The notes under the pieces were generated by a model. It saw only the letters and a list, made by a program, of their open reading frames with translations. It did no database searches and was not told the origin of the DNA. A DNA stretch of 64,000 nt, taken from Oceanicaulis sp. HTCC2633 (lineage in GTDB: Bacteria; Pseudomonadota; Alphaproteobacteria; Caulobacterales; Maricaulaceae). Shown piece by piece: positions 9,626-16,608 of this stretch. The translations under genes were made by a program, and so were the position numbers. Each line of letters opens with the position of its first letter. The stretch's first letter is position 1. The stretch covers positions 1,937,327-2,001,326 of the forward strand of contig NZ_CH672428.1 in NCBI RefSeq assembly GCF_000152745.1, read 5' to 3'.

Positions 9626-10048
9626 ATGTCTGTTAAAATTCGTCTCGCCCGCGGCGGCGCCAAGAAGCGTCCGTACTACCGCATCGTCGTCACCGATTCC
9701 CGCATGCCGCGCGATGGCCGCTTCATCGAGAAGATCGGCCACTACAACCCGATGCTGCCGAAAGACCACGAGAACCGCATCTCCGTGGACACCGAGAAAG
9801 CCGCCGAGTGGATCAAGAAAGGCGCCCAGCCGTCTGACCGCGTCGCGCGCTTCCTGAAAGACGCTGGCGTCTATGAATGGACCCACGGCAACAACCCGAA
9901 AAAGGGCGAGCCGGGCGAGAAAGCCAAAGAGCGCGCTGCTGAACGCGCTGAAAAAGAAGAAGCCAAGAAGGCGGCTGAAGCTGAAGCCGCTGCGGCTCCG
10001 GCTGAAGAAGCCCCGGCCGAAGAAGCTGCTGAAGAAGCGTCTGAATAA
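9626..10048 (+). CDS. rpsP: 30S ribosomal protein S16
   Basis: A 140-residue S16. The first 80 residues carry the conserved [20 protein letters not shown] start, followed by [14 protein letters not shown] and the IGHYNPM turn. The last 60 residues form a low-complexity Lys/Glu then Ala/Glu extension, longer than the compact S16 of E. coli (82) but common in alphaproteobacteria. AAAGGA gives a good ribosome site. In most relatives rimM, trmD and rplS follow directly; here a terminator and inserted genes separate them. Confidence 0.97.
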   Translation: MSVKIRLARGGAKKRPYYRIVVTDSRMPRDGRFIEKIGHYNPMLPKDHENRISVDTEKAAEWIKKGAQPSDRVARFLKDAGVYEWTHGNNPKKGEPGEKAKERAAERAEKEEAKKAAEAEAAAAPAEEAPAEEAAEEASE

Positions 10049-10073
10049 GACCTTTTGCTTCCGGCATTTGATC

Positions 10074-10105
10074 AACCCCGCCGTGGAAACGCGGCGGGGT
10101 TTTTC
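10074..10105 (+). terminator. Intrinsic terminator after rpsP
   Basis: AACCCCGCCG (10074-10083) pairs with CGGCGGGGTT (10092-10101), followed by TTTT. It ends the ffh-rpsP transcript about 25 bases after the rpsP stop. Confidence 0.85.
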
Positions 10106-10168
10106 ACATCTGGAGTCAGGGATTCACGCCGCGATCTGACTCTTCCCGCTTTCCCGGTGAACGCATTT

Positions 10169-10183
10169 GTTCTAGTTTTGTTC
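10169..10183 (+). promoter_or_regulatory. LexA (SOS) box upstream of dinB
   Basis: An exact GTTC-N7-GTTC direct repeat, the alphaproteobacterial LexA operator, 32 bases before the dinB ATG at 10216. An identical-pattern site lies upstream of mmcB at 29465-29479. Confidence 0.85.
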
Positions 10184-10215
10184 TGTAGCGGACAGCCGCC
10201 TGCGGAACACGAACC

Positions 10216-11463
10216 ATGCGCAAGCCAGAGACCATCGAGCAGCTCTATCTCGACTTTGACAGCTTCTTTGCGAGCGTCGAGCAATACGCCGATCCGCGCC
10301 TGCGTGGCCGCCCTGTCGGGGTGATCCCCATGCAGGGCGCGCGCAATACCTGCATCATCGCCGCCTCCAAGGAAGCCAAGGCGAAGGGCGCAAGCTCGGT
10401 GATGACCGTGCGTGAGGCGCGCGAGGCGGTGCCCGACATGATCCTGGTGGATCAGAAGCCGGATCTCTATCGCCGCATGCACGCCCTGATGATCGCCGAG
10501 ATCCGGGCCGTGCTGCCCATTGGCGCGGTGAAATCCATTGATGAGCTGACCTGCCCGCTCGACGGCCGCGCCATCGCCGACCCTGAAGGCGTCTCGAACG
10601 CCATCAAGGCGCGCATCGCGGCGCAGACCGACGGCGTCGTCACCTGCTCGATCGGCATGGCGCCCAATCGCTTCCTCGCCAAGATGGCCTGCAAGCTGGG
10701 TAAACCAGACGGTTTGACCATCTGGCGGCCCGAGGATTTGCCGGGGCCCTTGCTCAAACGTCCGCTCGACGAAGCGCCGGGCATTGGCTCCTCCATGCGC
10801 AAGCGCCTTCTGAAGGCGGGCGTGGCGGACATGAAGGCGCTCTGGGCGCTGCAGCCCAAGCAGATGCGCGCCCTGTGGCGCAATGTGGCGGGCGAGCGCT
10901 TCTGGTACGCCCTACACGGCTATGCGGTCCAGGCCGAGCCCGCCAAGCGGCGCATGTATGGCCATGGCCGCGTGCTGCCGCCCAGCCACCGCACCTGGCC
11001 CAGCGCCTATGACTGCGCGCGATTGCTGACGGTGAAGGCCGCCCGCCGCATGCGCCGGGACGGCCGCACCGCCGGGCGCATGGGTTTGTGGCTGCGCCAT
11101 ATCGAGGGCGGGTGGAGCGGGGAATTGCCCCTGCACAGCGCCCGCACCGATCGCGATTGCCTCAAGGCGCTCGACACGCTGTGGGCCGCCGCCCAGCGGG
11201 CGGACCCGCGCGCCCGCCCCATGCGGGCCGGCATGTATCTGGCCGATCTTGATGATCCCGGCGTCACCCAGACTGACTGGCTGATTGACGACAAGCCCGA
11301 GGATCGCGCCCGCCGCGACGCCCTGCAGGACGCCATCGACTCCATCAATAGCCGCTACGCCAAGTCGCTGGTGACCCAGGGCGTCTGGACCCCGCCGCCC
11401 GGCGGCTATGCCGGCGGCAAGATCGCTTTCACACGCATTCCCTATGCCGAGGACTTCTGGTGA
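10216..11463 (+). CDS. dinB: Y-family DNA polymerase (DinB-like)
   Basis: A 415-residue error-prone translesion polymerase. The palm has YLDFDSFFASVEQ with catalytic Asp13 and KSIDEL with Asp109/Glu110; CSIGMAPNRFLAKMACKLGKPDG is the expected next block; a helix-hairpin-helix (EAPGIGSSMRKRLLKAG) and a C-terminal little-finger region follow. It diverges from canonical Pol IV in the little finger (GHGRVLPPSHRTWPSAYDCA), and I see no QLSLF-like clamp-binding peptide at its end. A LexA box stands 32 bases upstream, so SOS induction is expected. The stop TGA overlaps the start of the next gene by one base, giving a two-gene operon. Confidence 0.93.
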   Translation: MRKPETIEQLYLDFDSFFASVEQYADPRLRGRPVGVIPMQGARNTCIIAASKEAKAKGASSVMTVREAREAVPDMILVDQKPDLYRRMHALMIAEIRAVLPIGAVKSIDELTCPLDGRAIADPEGVSNAIKARIAAQTDGVVTCSIGMAPNRFLAKMACKLGKPDGLTIWRPEDLPGPLLKRPLDEAPGIGSSMRKRLLKAGVADMKALWALQPKQMRALWRNVAGERFWYALHGYAVQAEPAKRRMYGHGRVLPPSHRTWPSAYDCARLLTVKAARRMRRDGRTAGRMGLWLRHIEGGWSGELPLHSARTDRDCLKALDTLWAAAQRADPRARPMRAGMYLADLDDPGVTQTDWLIDDKPEDRARRDALQDAIDSINSRYAKSLVTQGVWTPPPGGYAGGKIAFTRIPYAEDFW

Positions 11464-11714
11464 TGACCTGGAAAACCGAACTGCGCCTTGACGATCTCGA
11501 CCCGCACAGCCGGCTCGAGGCCTTTTGCACCGCCTGCAGCGCGGCGCGCTATTACACCGTGCAGGAATTGCTGGCCCGCCGCGCGCTGGCCCACGCCCAT
11601 CTGGATGAGGTGGAAACCGCGCTTCAATGCGCCCAGCCCGGCTGCCGCGCCCCCGTCACGCTTTACGAAGTGAGCGCGGGCGAGACCGAAGCCTTCCAGG
11701 GCGGCATGCCCTAG
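11463..11714 (+). CDS. Small zinc-ribbon-like protein in the dinB operon
   Basis: An 83-residue protein whose ATG overlaps the dinB stop (TGATG at 11461-11465), so translation is coupled. It contains Cys22-x2-Cys25 (FCTAC) and Cys56-x4-Cys61 (CAQPGC), a layout suited to binding one zinc ion. An alternative GTG start one codon upstream is possible. Its function is unknown. Being coupled to an SOS-controlled polymerase suggests a role in the damage response, such as binding DNA or the polymerase, but that is inference. The last four bases overlap the convergent PLA2-like gene. Confidence 0.8.
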   Translation: MTWKTELRLDDLDPHSRLEAFCTACSAARYYTVQELLARRALAHAHLDEVETALQCAQPGCRAPVTLYEVSAGETEAFQGGMP

Positions 11715-12541
11715 GGAGTGATCCGCTTGACCGTGTTACAGCCATTCATCGACATGCGCTCCAGATTGACGGCCTCAAGATCGCCGCGAGAGCTGACCAT
11801 GCGCTCTTCAAAATGGTCAAAATGGCAGGTGAAGCTGGACTGCAGGGCCTGAACGGGAACCGCATTGCAGGTCCCCGGCGTGTCGGGAAAACCCGTCAGC
11901 ATCCGCGACAGGGCGGTGAAGGCGGCGGTCTCCAGCGAGTTCCTGAGCCCGCTCACCTCCCCGATGGATCGGGTATCAAGGCGTTCATCGAGCGCACGCT
12001 GGGCGTCATCATTGCCAAAGAAGGCCAGGATCGTATCCGTATTGTTCTGCGCCTGAAGCCGCTCATAGGCTTCCGTCTCGGCATCCGTGCGCTCCAGACG
12101 CGCCCGGTTCTCCAGACCCCGCCCGAAGGCGAACTTGGTGTGAAACGGCGTCTGGATTTCATGAGCGAGGTTAATGCAGGCATCCTCCTCATCGCTGGTC
12201 ATGGCGAACAGGCCTTCGGGCACGGACGCTTCGGAGAAATAGCTCAGAGCGCCCACCATCGCGTAATCACAGCCGGGATGGTCGCGGCCATGGGTTTCAT
12301 AGCAGACGTCATGGGCGCGGCAGATGGCGTCAATGCCGTCCACCGGAACCAGCGTGTTGAGCACCTCAAGCTGAAGCGCCGAGTCCTCACTGACCCGTTC
12401 CGGAACCCCCGGACCGCAGAAATTGCCGTAATGATAGGCGCGGCCTTCCTCGGGAAACGCATACTGACTGGTCAGTGACGCGGTTTCACAGCCGCTCAAG
12501 GCCACAAGACCTGCAAGACTTACAACCAGAGCCCTATTCAT
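11711..12541 (-). CDS. Lipoprotein with phospholipase A2-like active-site motif
   Basis: A 276-residue lipoprotein starting at 12541 (signal MNRALVVSLAGLVALSGC, lipidated Cys18). Residues 38-45 (YGNFCGPG) resemble the calcium loop of secreted phospholipase A2 and residues 71-81 (DAICRAHDVCY) match the PLA2 active-site helix pattern C-x2-HD-x-CY with His77/Asp78. A further GCDYA at 90-94 is where the family keeps a Cys-Asp pair. The remaining C-terminal half has no recognised domain but has paired Cys. If active it would cleave the sn-2 ester of phospholipids at the membrane surface. An upstream start at 12598 would add 19 residues before the signal and is less likely. Confidence 0.75.
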   Translation of the reverse strand: MNRALVVSLAGLVALSGCETASLTSQYAFPEEGRAYHYGNFCGPGVPERVSEDSALQLEVLNTLVPVDGIDAICRAHDVCYETHGRDHPGCDYAMVGALSYFSEASVPEGLFAMTSDEEDACINLAHEIQTPFHTKFAFGRGLENRARLERTDAETEAYERLQAQNNTDTILAFFGNDDAQRALDERLDTRSIGEVSGLRNSLETAAFTALSRMLTGFPDTPGTCNAVPVQALQSSFTCHFDHFEERMVSSRGDLEAVNLERMSMNGCNTVKRITP

Positions 12542-12726
12542 TACCCAACGCCCCCTCACCCTGACGGATCCGAACGTCCTTTTGAGGAGGCGAGCCAACG
12601 CATAAAGACGCTCGAAGTCATTACATCAAAATTTTCAAATCTCCACTAAGACAGAGGCCGCGCGCAGCGACGATCTTGAGCCTTGGGCCATCTTTGGGCA
12701 CAGAGAGCGCAGAAAAGGATCCCGCC

Positions 12727-13257
12727 ATGCCCGCACCCAAAGAAGAGCTTGTCGTCATCGCCGCTGTCGCGGGCGCCCACGGGGTGCGCGGGGACGCCAA
12801 GCTCAAGCCGTTCGGCGACGCTGCCCAAGTGTGCAGCTATGGCCCCTTCCTGGACAAATCCGGCGCGGTGATCCTCACCCCCACCCAGGCCAAGCCCGGC
12901 CCCAATGGCACGGTGATCGTACGGCTGAAGGAAACCCTCACCCGCGAGCAGGTGCAGGCGATGAAGGGCACGCTCTTGCATGTGCCCCACAGCAACCTGC
13001 CCGAGCTCGACGAGGACGAGTTCTATTATTCCGACCTCATTGGCCTCAATGTCGAGAACCTTGAGGGCGAGACGCTTGGCAAGATCAAGTCCGTGCAGGA
13101 TTTCGGAGCGGGCGATCTTCTGGAAATCTCCGGCCCGGACGGGGTCTGGTTCCTGCCCTTCACCAAGGACGCCGCCCCCCATGTGGACCTGAAAGCGGGC
13201 AAGCTCGTCGCCAATCCGCCCGAAGTCATCGAAGGCGATGAAAAGGACGGCGAATAG
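12727..13257 (+). CDS. rimM: Ribosome maturation factor RimM
   Basis: A 176-residue 30S maturation factor that binds S19 and assists 16S rRNA 3' domain assembly. The N-terminal barrel starts VVIAAVAGAHGVRGDAKLK, the family signature around G-A-H-G-V-R-G, and the C-terminal PRC-barrel contains DEDEFYYSDLIGLNVE and the closing WFLPF. The upstream in-frame start at 12676 would add 17 residues lacking family character. In relatives rimM sits directly between rpsP and trmD; here it stands alone. Confidence 0.95.
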   Translation: MPAPKEELVVIAAVAGAHGVRGDAKLKPFGDAAQVCSYGPFLDKSGAVILTPTQAKPGPNGTVIVRLKETLTREQVQAMKGTLLHVPHSNLPELDEDEFYYSDLIGLNVENLEGETLGKIKSVQDFGAGDLLEISGPDGVWFLPFTKDAAPHVDLKAGKLVANPPEVIEGDEKDGE

Positions 13258-13842
13258 CTTCTGAAACCCAGGCCAAGCGCAGCGCAGGGCCGGGGGCCTC
13301 GTGCAGGATAAGGCGCTTCACGCGGAAAAGGTCCCGGTCTTCGCATTGCTCGCCCAGCAATTCATCTGCCGTCTCGAGACATCGTCATTCCGGGCTCGAC
13401 CCGGGGCCCCATGCACCACCAGCCCCGCGCGCCAACGCAGGGGAAAGCATAAGACGGGTCGCGCGAGAGCGGGTCGTCTCGTGTTGAAGATGTGCAGTTT
13501 AAGAACCGGACCCGGCTCCCGCGCTTGAGATGACTTGTCGGGATCACCGTCCGGAGACTTCTGCGCTGTCGCGCCGCCGGTGCAGTCACCGTCTCATCAG
13601 ACACCGCTGCCCTGGACCGCCCGGTGATTGCCCGCCTTTTCGGCAGAGGCTGCGTTACGGCCTCTGTCCTCGGGACATCCCGCCCCTCCCAGCCTGAACG
13701 CGCCGGCCGCCCGTCATGGGAGGAACGGGAGGAAGTATGGCTCGACTTTCAGAGGGGGCGGATAAGTTCGCGGCTACCCCTTGCCGCTGGGACTCCCATC
13801 TGTCCTTGCGTCGCAGGCCTTGGCGCCCCATAAGCGCGCGCC
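13258..13842. other. 585-base stretch without a gene between rimM and trmD
   Basis: No frame here has convincing protein character. It holds a REP-like palindrome (CCGGG/CCCGG at 13390-13404) in a context reading CATTCCGGGCTCGACCCGGG, typical of dispersed alphaproteobacterial intergenic repeats, and a seven-pair hairpin CAGAGGC/GCCTCTG at 13644-13666 without a T-run. The trmD-rplS promoter must lie at its 3' end. An unknown structured RNA cannot be excluded. Confidence 0.5.
13390..13404. repeat. REP-like intergenic palindrome
   Basis: CCGGG (13390-13394) and CCCGG (13400-13404) form a five-pair stem with a CTCGA loop. The surrounding sequence matches the look of dispersed intergenic repeats in this class. 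Only one copy of this form was noticed in the window. Confidence 0.4.
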
Positions 13843-14547
13843 ATGACGTTTAACGCCTCGGTGCTCACCCTCTATCCGGACGCTTTTCCGGGTCCGCTTG
13901 GGGTCTCCTTGCTGGAGACTGCAAGAAAGAACGGACTCTGGGCGCTTGAAACGGTGGACATCCGGTCGTTTTCCCGTCATAAGCACGCCTCCGTTGACGA
14001 CACGCCGGCTGGCGGCGGCCCAGGAATGGTGCTGCGCCCCGATGTAGCGGCAGCGGCGATCGACAGTCTTCCAAGGGATGGACGGCCGTTGATCTATCTG
14101 ACGCCTCGCGGCAAGCCGCTCTCCCAGACCATGGTCCGGGAGTGGGCGGCGGGTCCGGGCGTTATTGTCTTTTGCGGCCGCTTCGAGGGTCTCGACCAAC
14201 GGGTCATCGAAGCGCGCGGCATGGACGAGGTGAGTGTCGGCGACGCCGTGCTCGCCGGGGGGGAAGCCCCCGCCATGGTCCTCATCGAGGCCTGTGTGCG
14301 GCTGATCCCCGGCGTTCTCGGCAAGCTCGAGAGCACCGAAGACGAGAGTTTTGAGGGTGATCTGCTCGAATACCCCCACTACACGCGACCGCGTGAATGG
14401 GAAGGGCACGAAATCCCGGACGTTTTGCTGTCAGGCGATCATGGCCGGATCGCCCGGTGGCGTAAGGAACAGGCCGAACACATAACGCGACTGCGCCGAC
14501 CCGATCTCTGGACGAGATATCAGCGGCGTCAAGGAGAAGAGCCATGA
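13843..14547 (+). CDS. trmD: tRNA (guanine-N1)-methyltransferase TrmD
   Basis: A 234-residue SPOUT methyltransferase making m1G37 in tRNAs with G36, which prevents +1 frameshifting. The N-terminus [18 protein letters not shown], the SAM-knot segments [24 protein letters not shown] and [11 protein letters not shown], and [21 protein letters not shown] before the C-terminal tRNA-binding domain are all present. ATGA overlap at 14544-14547 couples it to rplS. Confidence 0.97.
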   Translation: MTFNASVLTLYPDAFPGPLGVSLLETARKNGLWALETVDIRSFSRHKHASVDDTPAGGGPGMVLRPDVAAAAIDSLPRDGRPLIYLTPRGKPLSQTMVREWAAGPGVIVFCGRFEGLDQRVIEARGMDEVSVGDAVLAGGEAPAMVLIEACVRLIPGVLGKLESTEDESFEGDLLEYPHYTRPREWEGHEIPDVLLSGDHGRIARWRKEQAEHITRLRRPDLWTRYQRRQGEEP

Positions 14548-14942
14548 ACCTGATCCAACAGCTCGAGCAGGAAGAAGCCGTCCGCGTGCTCGGCGACAAG
14601 AAGATCCCGGAATTCTCCCCGGGTGACACGCTGACCGTGAACGTGTGGATCCGCGAAGGCGACCGCCAGCGCGTCCAGCGTTTCGAAGGCGTCTGCATCG
14701 CCCGCTCCGGCGGCGGCCTGAACGAGAACTTCACCGTGCGCAAGATCAGCTTCGGCGAAGGCGTCGAGCGCGTCTGGCCGGTCCACAGCCCGCTGATCGA
14801 GTCCATCGAGGTCAAGCGCAAGGGTAAAGTGCGCCGCGCCAAGCTGTACTATCTGCGTGACCGCCGCGGTAAGTCCGCGCGTATCGCCGAGCGCACCACC
14901 GGTCGCGGCATCGAGCCGCGCGGCAAGAAGAAAGAAGGCTAA
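14544..14942 (+). CDS. rplS: 50S ribosomal protein L19
   Basis: A 132-residue L19, a 50S protein at the subunit interface. The N-terminal [36 protein letters not shown] and the conserved RIAERT near the C-terminus identify it. The start is coupled to trmD by a four-base overlap and a strong hairpin terminator follows. Confidence 0.97.
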   Translation: MNLIQQLEQEEAVRVLGDKKIPEFSPGDTLTVNVWIREGDRQRVQRFEGVCIARSGGGLNENFTVRKISFGEGVERVWPVHSPLIESIEVKRKGKVRRAKLYYLRDRRGKSARIAERTTGRGIEPRGKKKEG

Positions 14943-14974
14943 GCCCTTCTTCCTTCACTCAGGTGACAAGATAA

Positions 14975-15007
14975 CGCCCGCCGGAGCTATCCGGCGGGCG
15001 CTTTTTG
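14975..15007 (+). terminator. Intrinsic terminator after rplS
   Basis: CGCCCGCCGG (14975-14984) pairs with CCGGCGGGCG (14991-15000) around a six-base loop, followed by CTTTTTG. It ends the trmD-rplS transcript. Confidence 0.9.
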
Positions 15008-15142
15008 TTGTGGTTTTTAGTTGGACCCTGCGGGCTGATCCTCGCTTACGCTGCGGGCGCGCTTTGCGCTTGCGAGCCCGTTGGGCTCGGTGTCCTGCGC
15101 CAACGGGCCGGAGCGTGTGACCCCGACCCCGTTCAGCCCAAG

Positions 15143-16168
15143 CTACTCGGCGGCCATCTGGTCGCGCACCGCCACGGCGGTGCCGGGGAAATCGGCGAAG
15201 ACGCCGTCCACGCCCTCGGCATAGAGCGCGCGCAGCTCGTCCTGCACGCTGCCGCCGACCACCGGCTCGCGATCATCGCGCACGGTCCAGACATGGACAG
15301 CCAGGCCCAGATCATGCGCCTGCGCCACAAAGCCCGTGCTCTCCCCCTCAGGAGTGAAGAGAAGGGTCTTGTAGGCGCCCACACCGTCGGCAAATTGCGC
15401 AATCTCCTCCAGGCTGCGTCCGCCGGCATTCGCGCCCTCGGCGTCGGGCCCGGCGTAGAGCATGGCCAGTCGCACGTCTGACTCTGCGTTCAGGCGCTCA
15501 AGGAAGTCCGCATCAAAGGACTGGATGACCACTGGCGCATCGGCGCGGTTGAGATCATGCGCCTCAAGGGACGCAATCAGGGTCGGCAGCGGATCAAGGC
15601 CCATGGCCGTCAGCTCGGCGGGATATTTCACTTCCGGCTCAATGGCGATTTCACAGGCGCAGCGCTCTTCTTCCGCCGCCACGAAATCGAGAAACTGGTC
15701 AAAGGTCAGCACCGGGAACTGCCCGTTATAGGACTGATCGCGATCCTCCATGGTCTGGCGGGCGGTCAGGGTCGTCAGCTCAGCCGCGGTGAAGGTCGGG
15801 ATCCACCAGTCCTCATGCCCCATCATCTCGACCCGGCGGTCTGCGAATTCGGGCCGGTTGGCGATATCGGTCGAATGGGACAGATAGGGGTCATGGCGCA
15901 CGATCAGAACGCCGTCCGCGGACATCACGAGATCAGGCTCGATCACGTCCGCGCCCAGATCCAGCGCCAGCTGATAGGCGGCCTGACTGTGTTCGGGACG
16001 AAGACCGGACGCGCCGCGATGGGCGATCACCAGAGGCGGCTGACCGTCCAGCGTGCGCCATTGCGGGACCGGAGTTTCGGCCTCCCGGGCCTCGCCGGGC
16101 GCTTCGGACGGCGAACAGGCGGCGGCCAGAAGCGGCGCAATCAACAGCAAGGACGCGAAACGGGTCAT
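15143..16168 (-). CDS. Glycerophosphodiester phosphodiesterase, lipoprotein
   Basis: A 341-residue GlpQ-type enzyme hydrolysing glycerophosphodiesters to glycerol-3-phosphate and an alcohol. The signal ends in lipobox LAAAC (Cys18), so it is periplasmic and lipid-anchored. The catalytic pair His50-Arg51 (VIAHRGASG), metal ligands Glu77 and Asp79 (VIEPDLVMS) and His92 (RHDPYL) are all present, and the barrel ends with HVWTVRDD and VDGVFADFP. It would recover phosphate and glycerol from phospholipid headgroups. Its end faces rplS across a terminator. Confidence 0.92.
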   Translation of the reverse strand: MTRFASLLLIAPLLAAACSPSEAPGEAREAETPVPQWRTLDGQPPLVIAHRGASGLRPEHSQAAYQLALDLGADVIEPDLVMSADGVLIVRHDPYLSHSTDIANRPEFADRRVEMMGHEDWWIPTFTAAELTTLTARQTMEDRDQSYNGQFPVLTFDQFLDFVAAEEERCACEIAIEPEVKYPAELTAMGLDPLPTLIASLEAHDLNRADAPVVIQSFDADFLERLNAESDVRLAMLYAGPDAEGANAGGRSLEEIAQFADGVGAYKTLLFTPEGESTGFVAQAHDLGLAVHVWTVRDDREPVVGGSVQDELRALYAEGVDGVFADFPGTAVAVRDQMAAE

Positions 16169-16260
16169 GGTTATCCCCCATACCGGACAAAGGTGTGGGG
16201 ACGGACTTTACTCATGCCCGCGACAATTCTGAGTGATGTTTTCGTGACGGCGCGGAGCGA

Positions 16261-16470
16261 CTAGCCGCGCACGCCGCGCCCCGTCGGATCAATGGGATCG
16301 TCCACCGGGCCCGGACCGCCCGGCTCTGACGGCGCGCAATAGGGCCAGCTGGCCGAATTGGGACCCTGACCGGTACAGGTGGAGTCGCCCGAAGGAAACG
16401 CAGCGCAGCCCGACAGCGCGACAAGCACGATGAGCGGCGCGACGGCGCGGATGATACGGCGAATGGTCAT
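16261..16470 (-). CDS. Small lipoprotein, Pro/Gly-rich
   Basis: A 69-residue protein: signal with lipobox ALSGC (Cys21), a short Ser/Cys-containing segment with a possible disulphide pair, then a Pro/Gly/Asp-rich tail. GGGGAG precedes the ATG at 16470, which supports that start over the longer frame to 16551. The role is unknown; possibly a small envelope component. Confidence 0.6.
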   Translation of the reverse strand: MTIRRIIRAVAPLIVLVALSGCAAFPSGDSTCTGQGPNSASWPYCAPSEPGGPGPVDDPIDPTGRGVRG

Positions 16471-16608
16471 GACGGCTCCCCTTTGCGGCCTCGCCACCTT
16501 CCCCTGCTTGTCAGGCGAGCGCAAGCACAGAGCCATGCTTTTATAGTTCACGCGACCTTAACGACGGTTCCGGCATGAAAGGCGGGTCTATTCACTGCGG
16601 ACGCCCCG

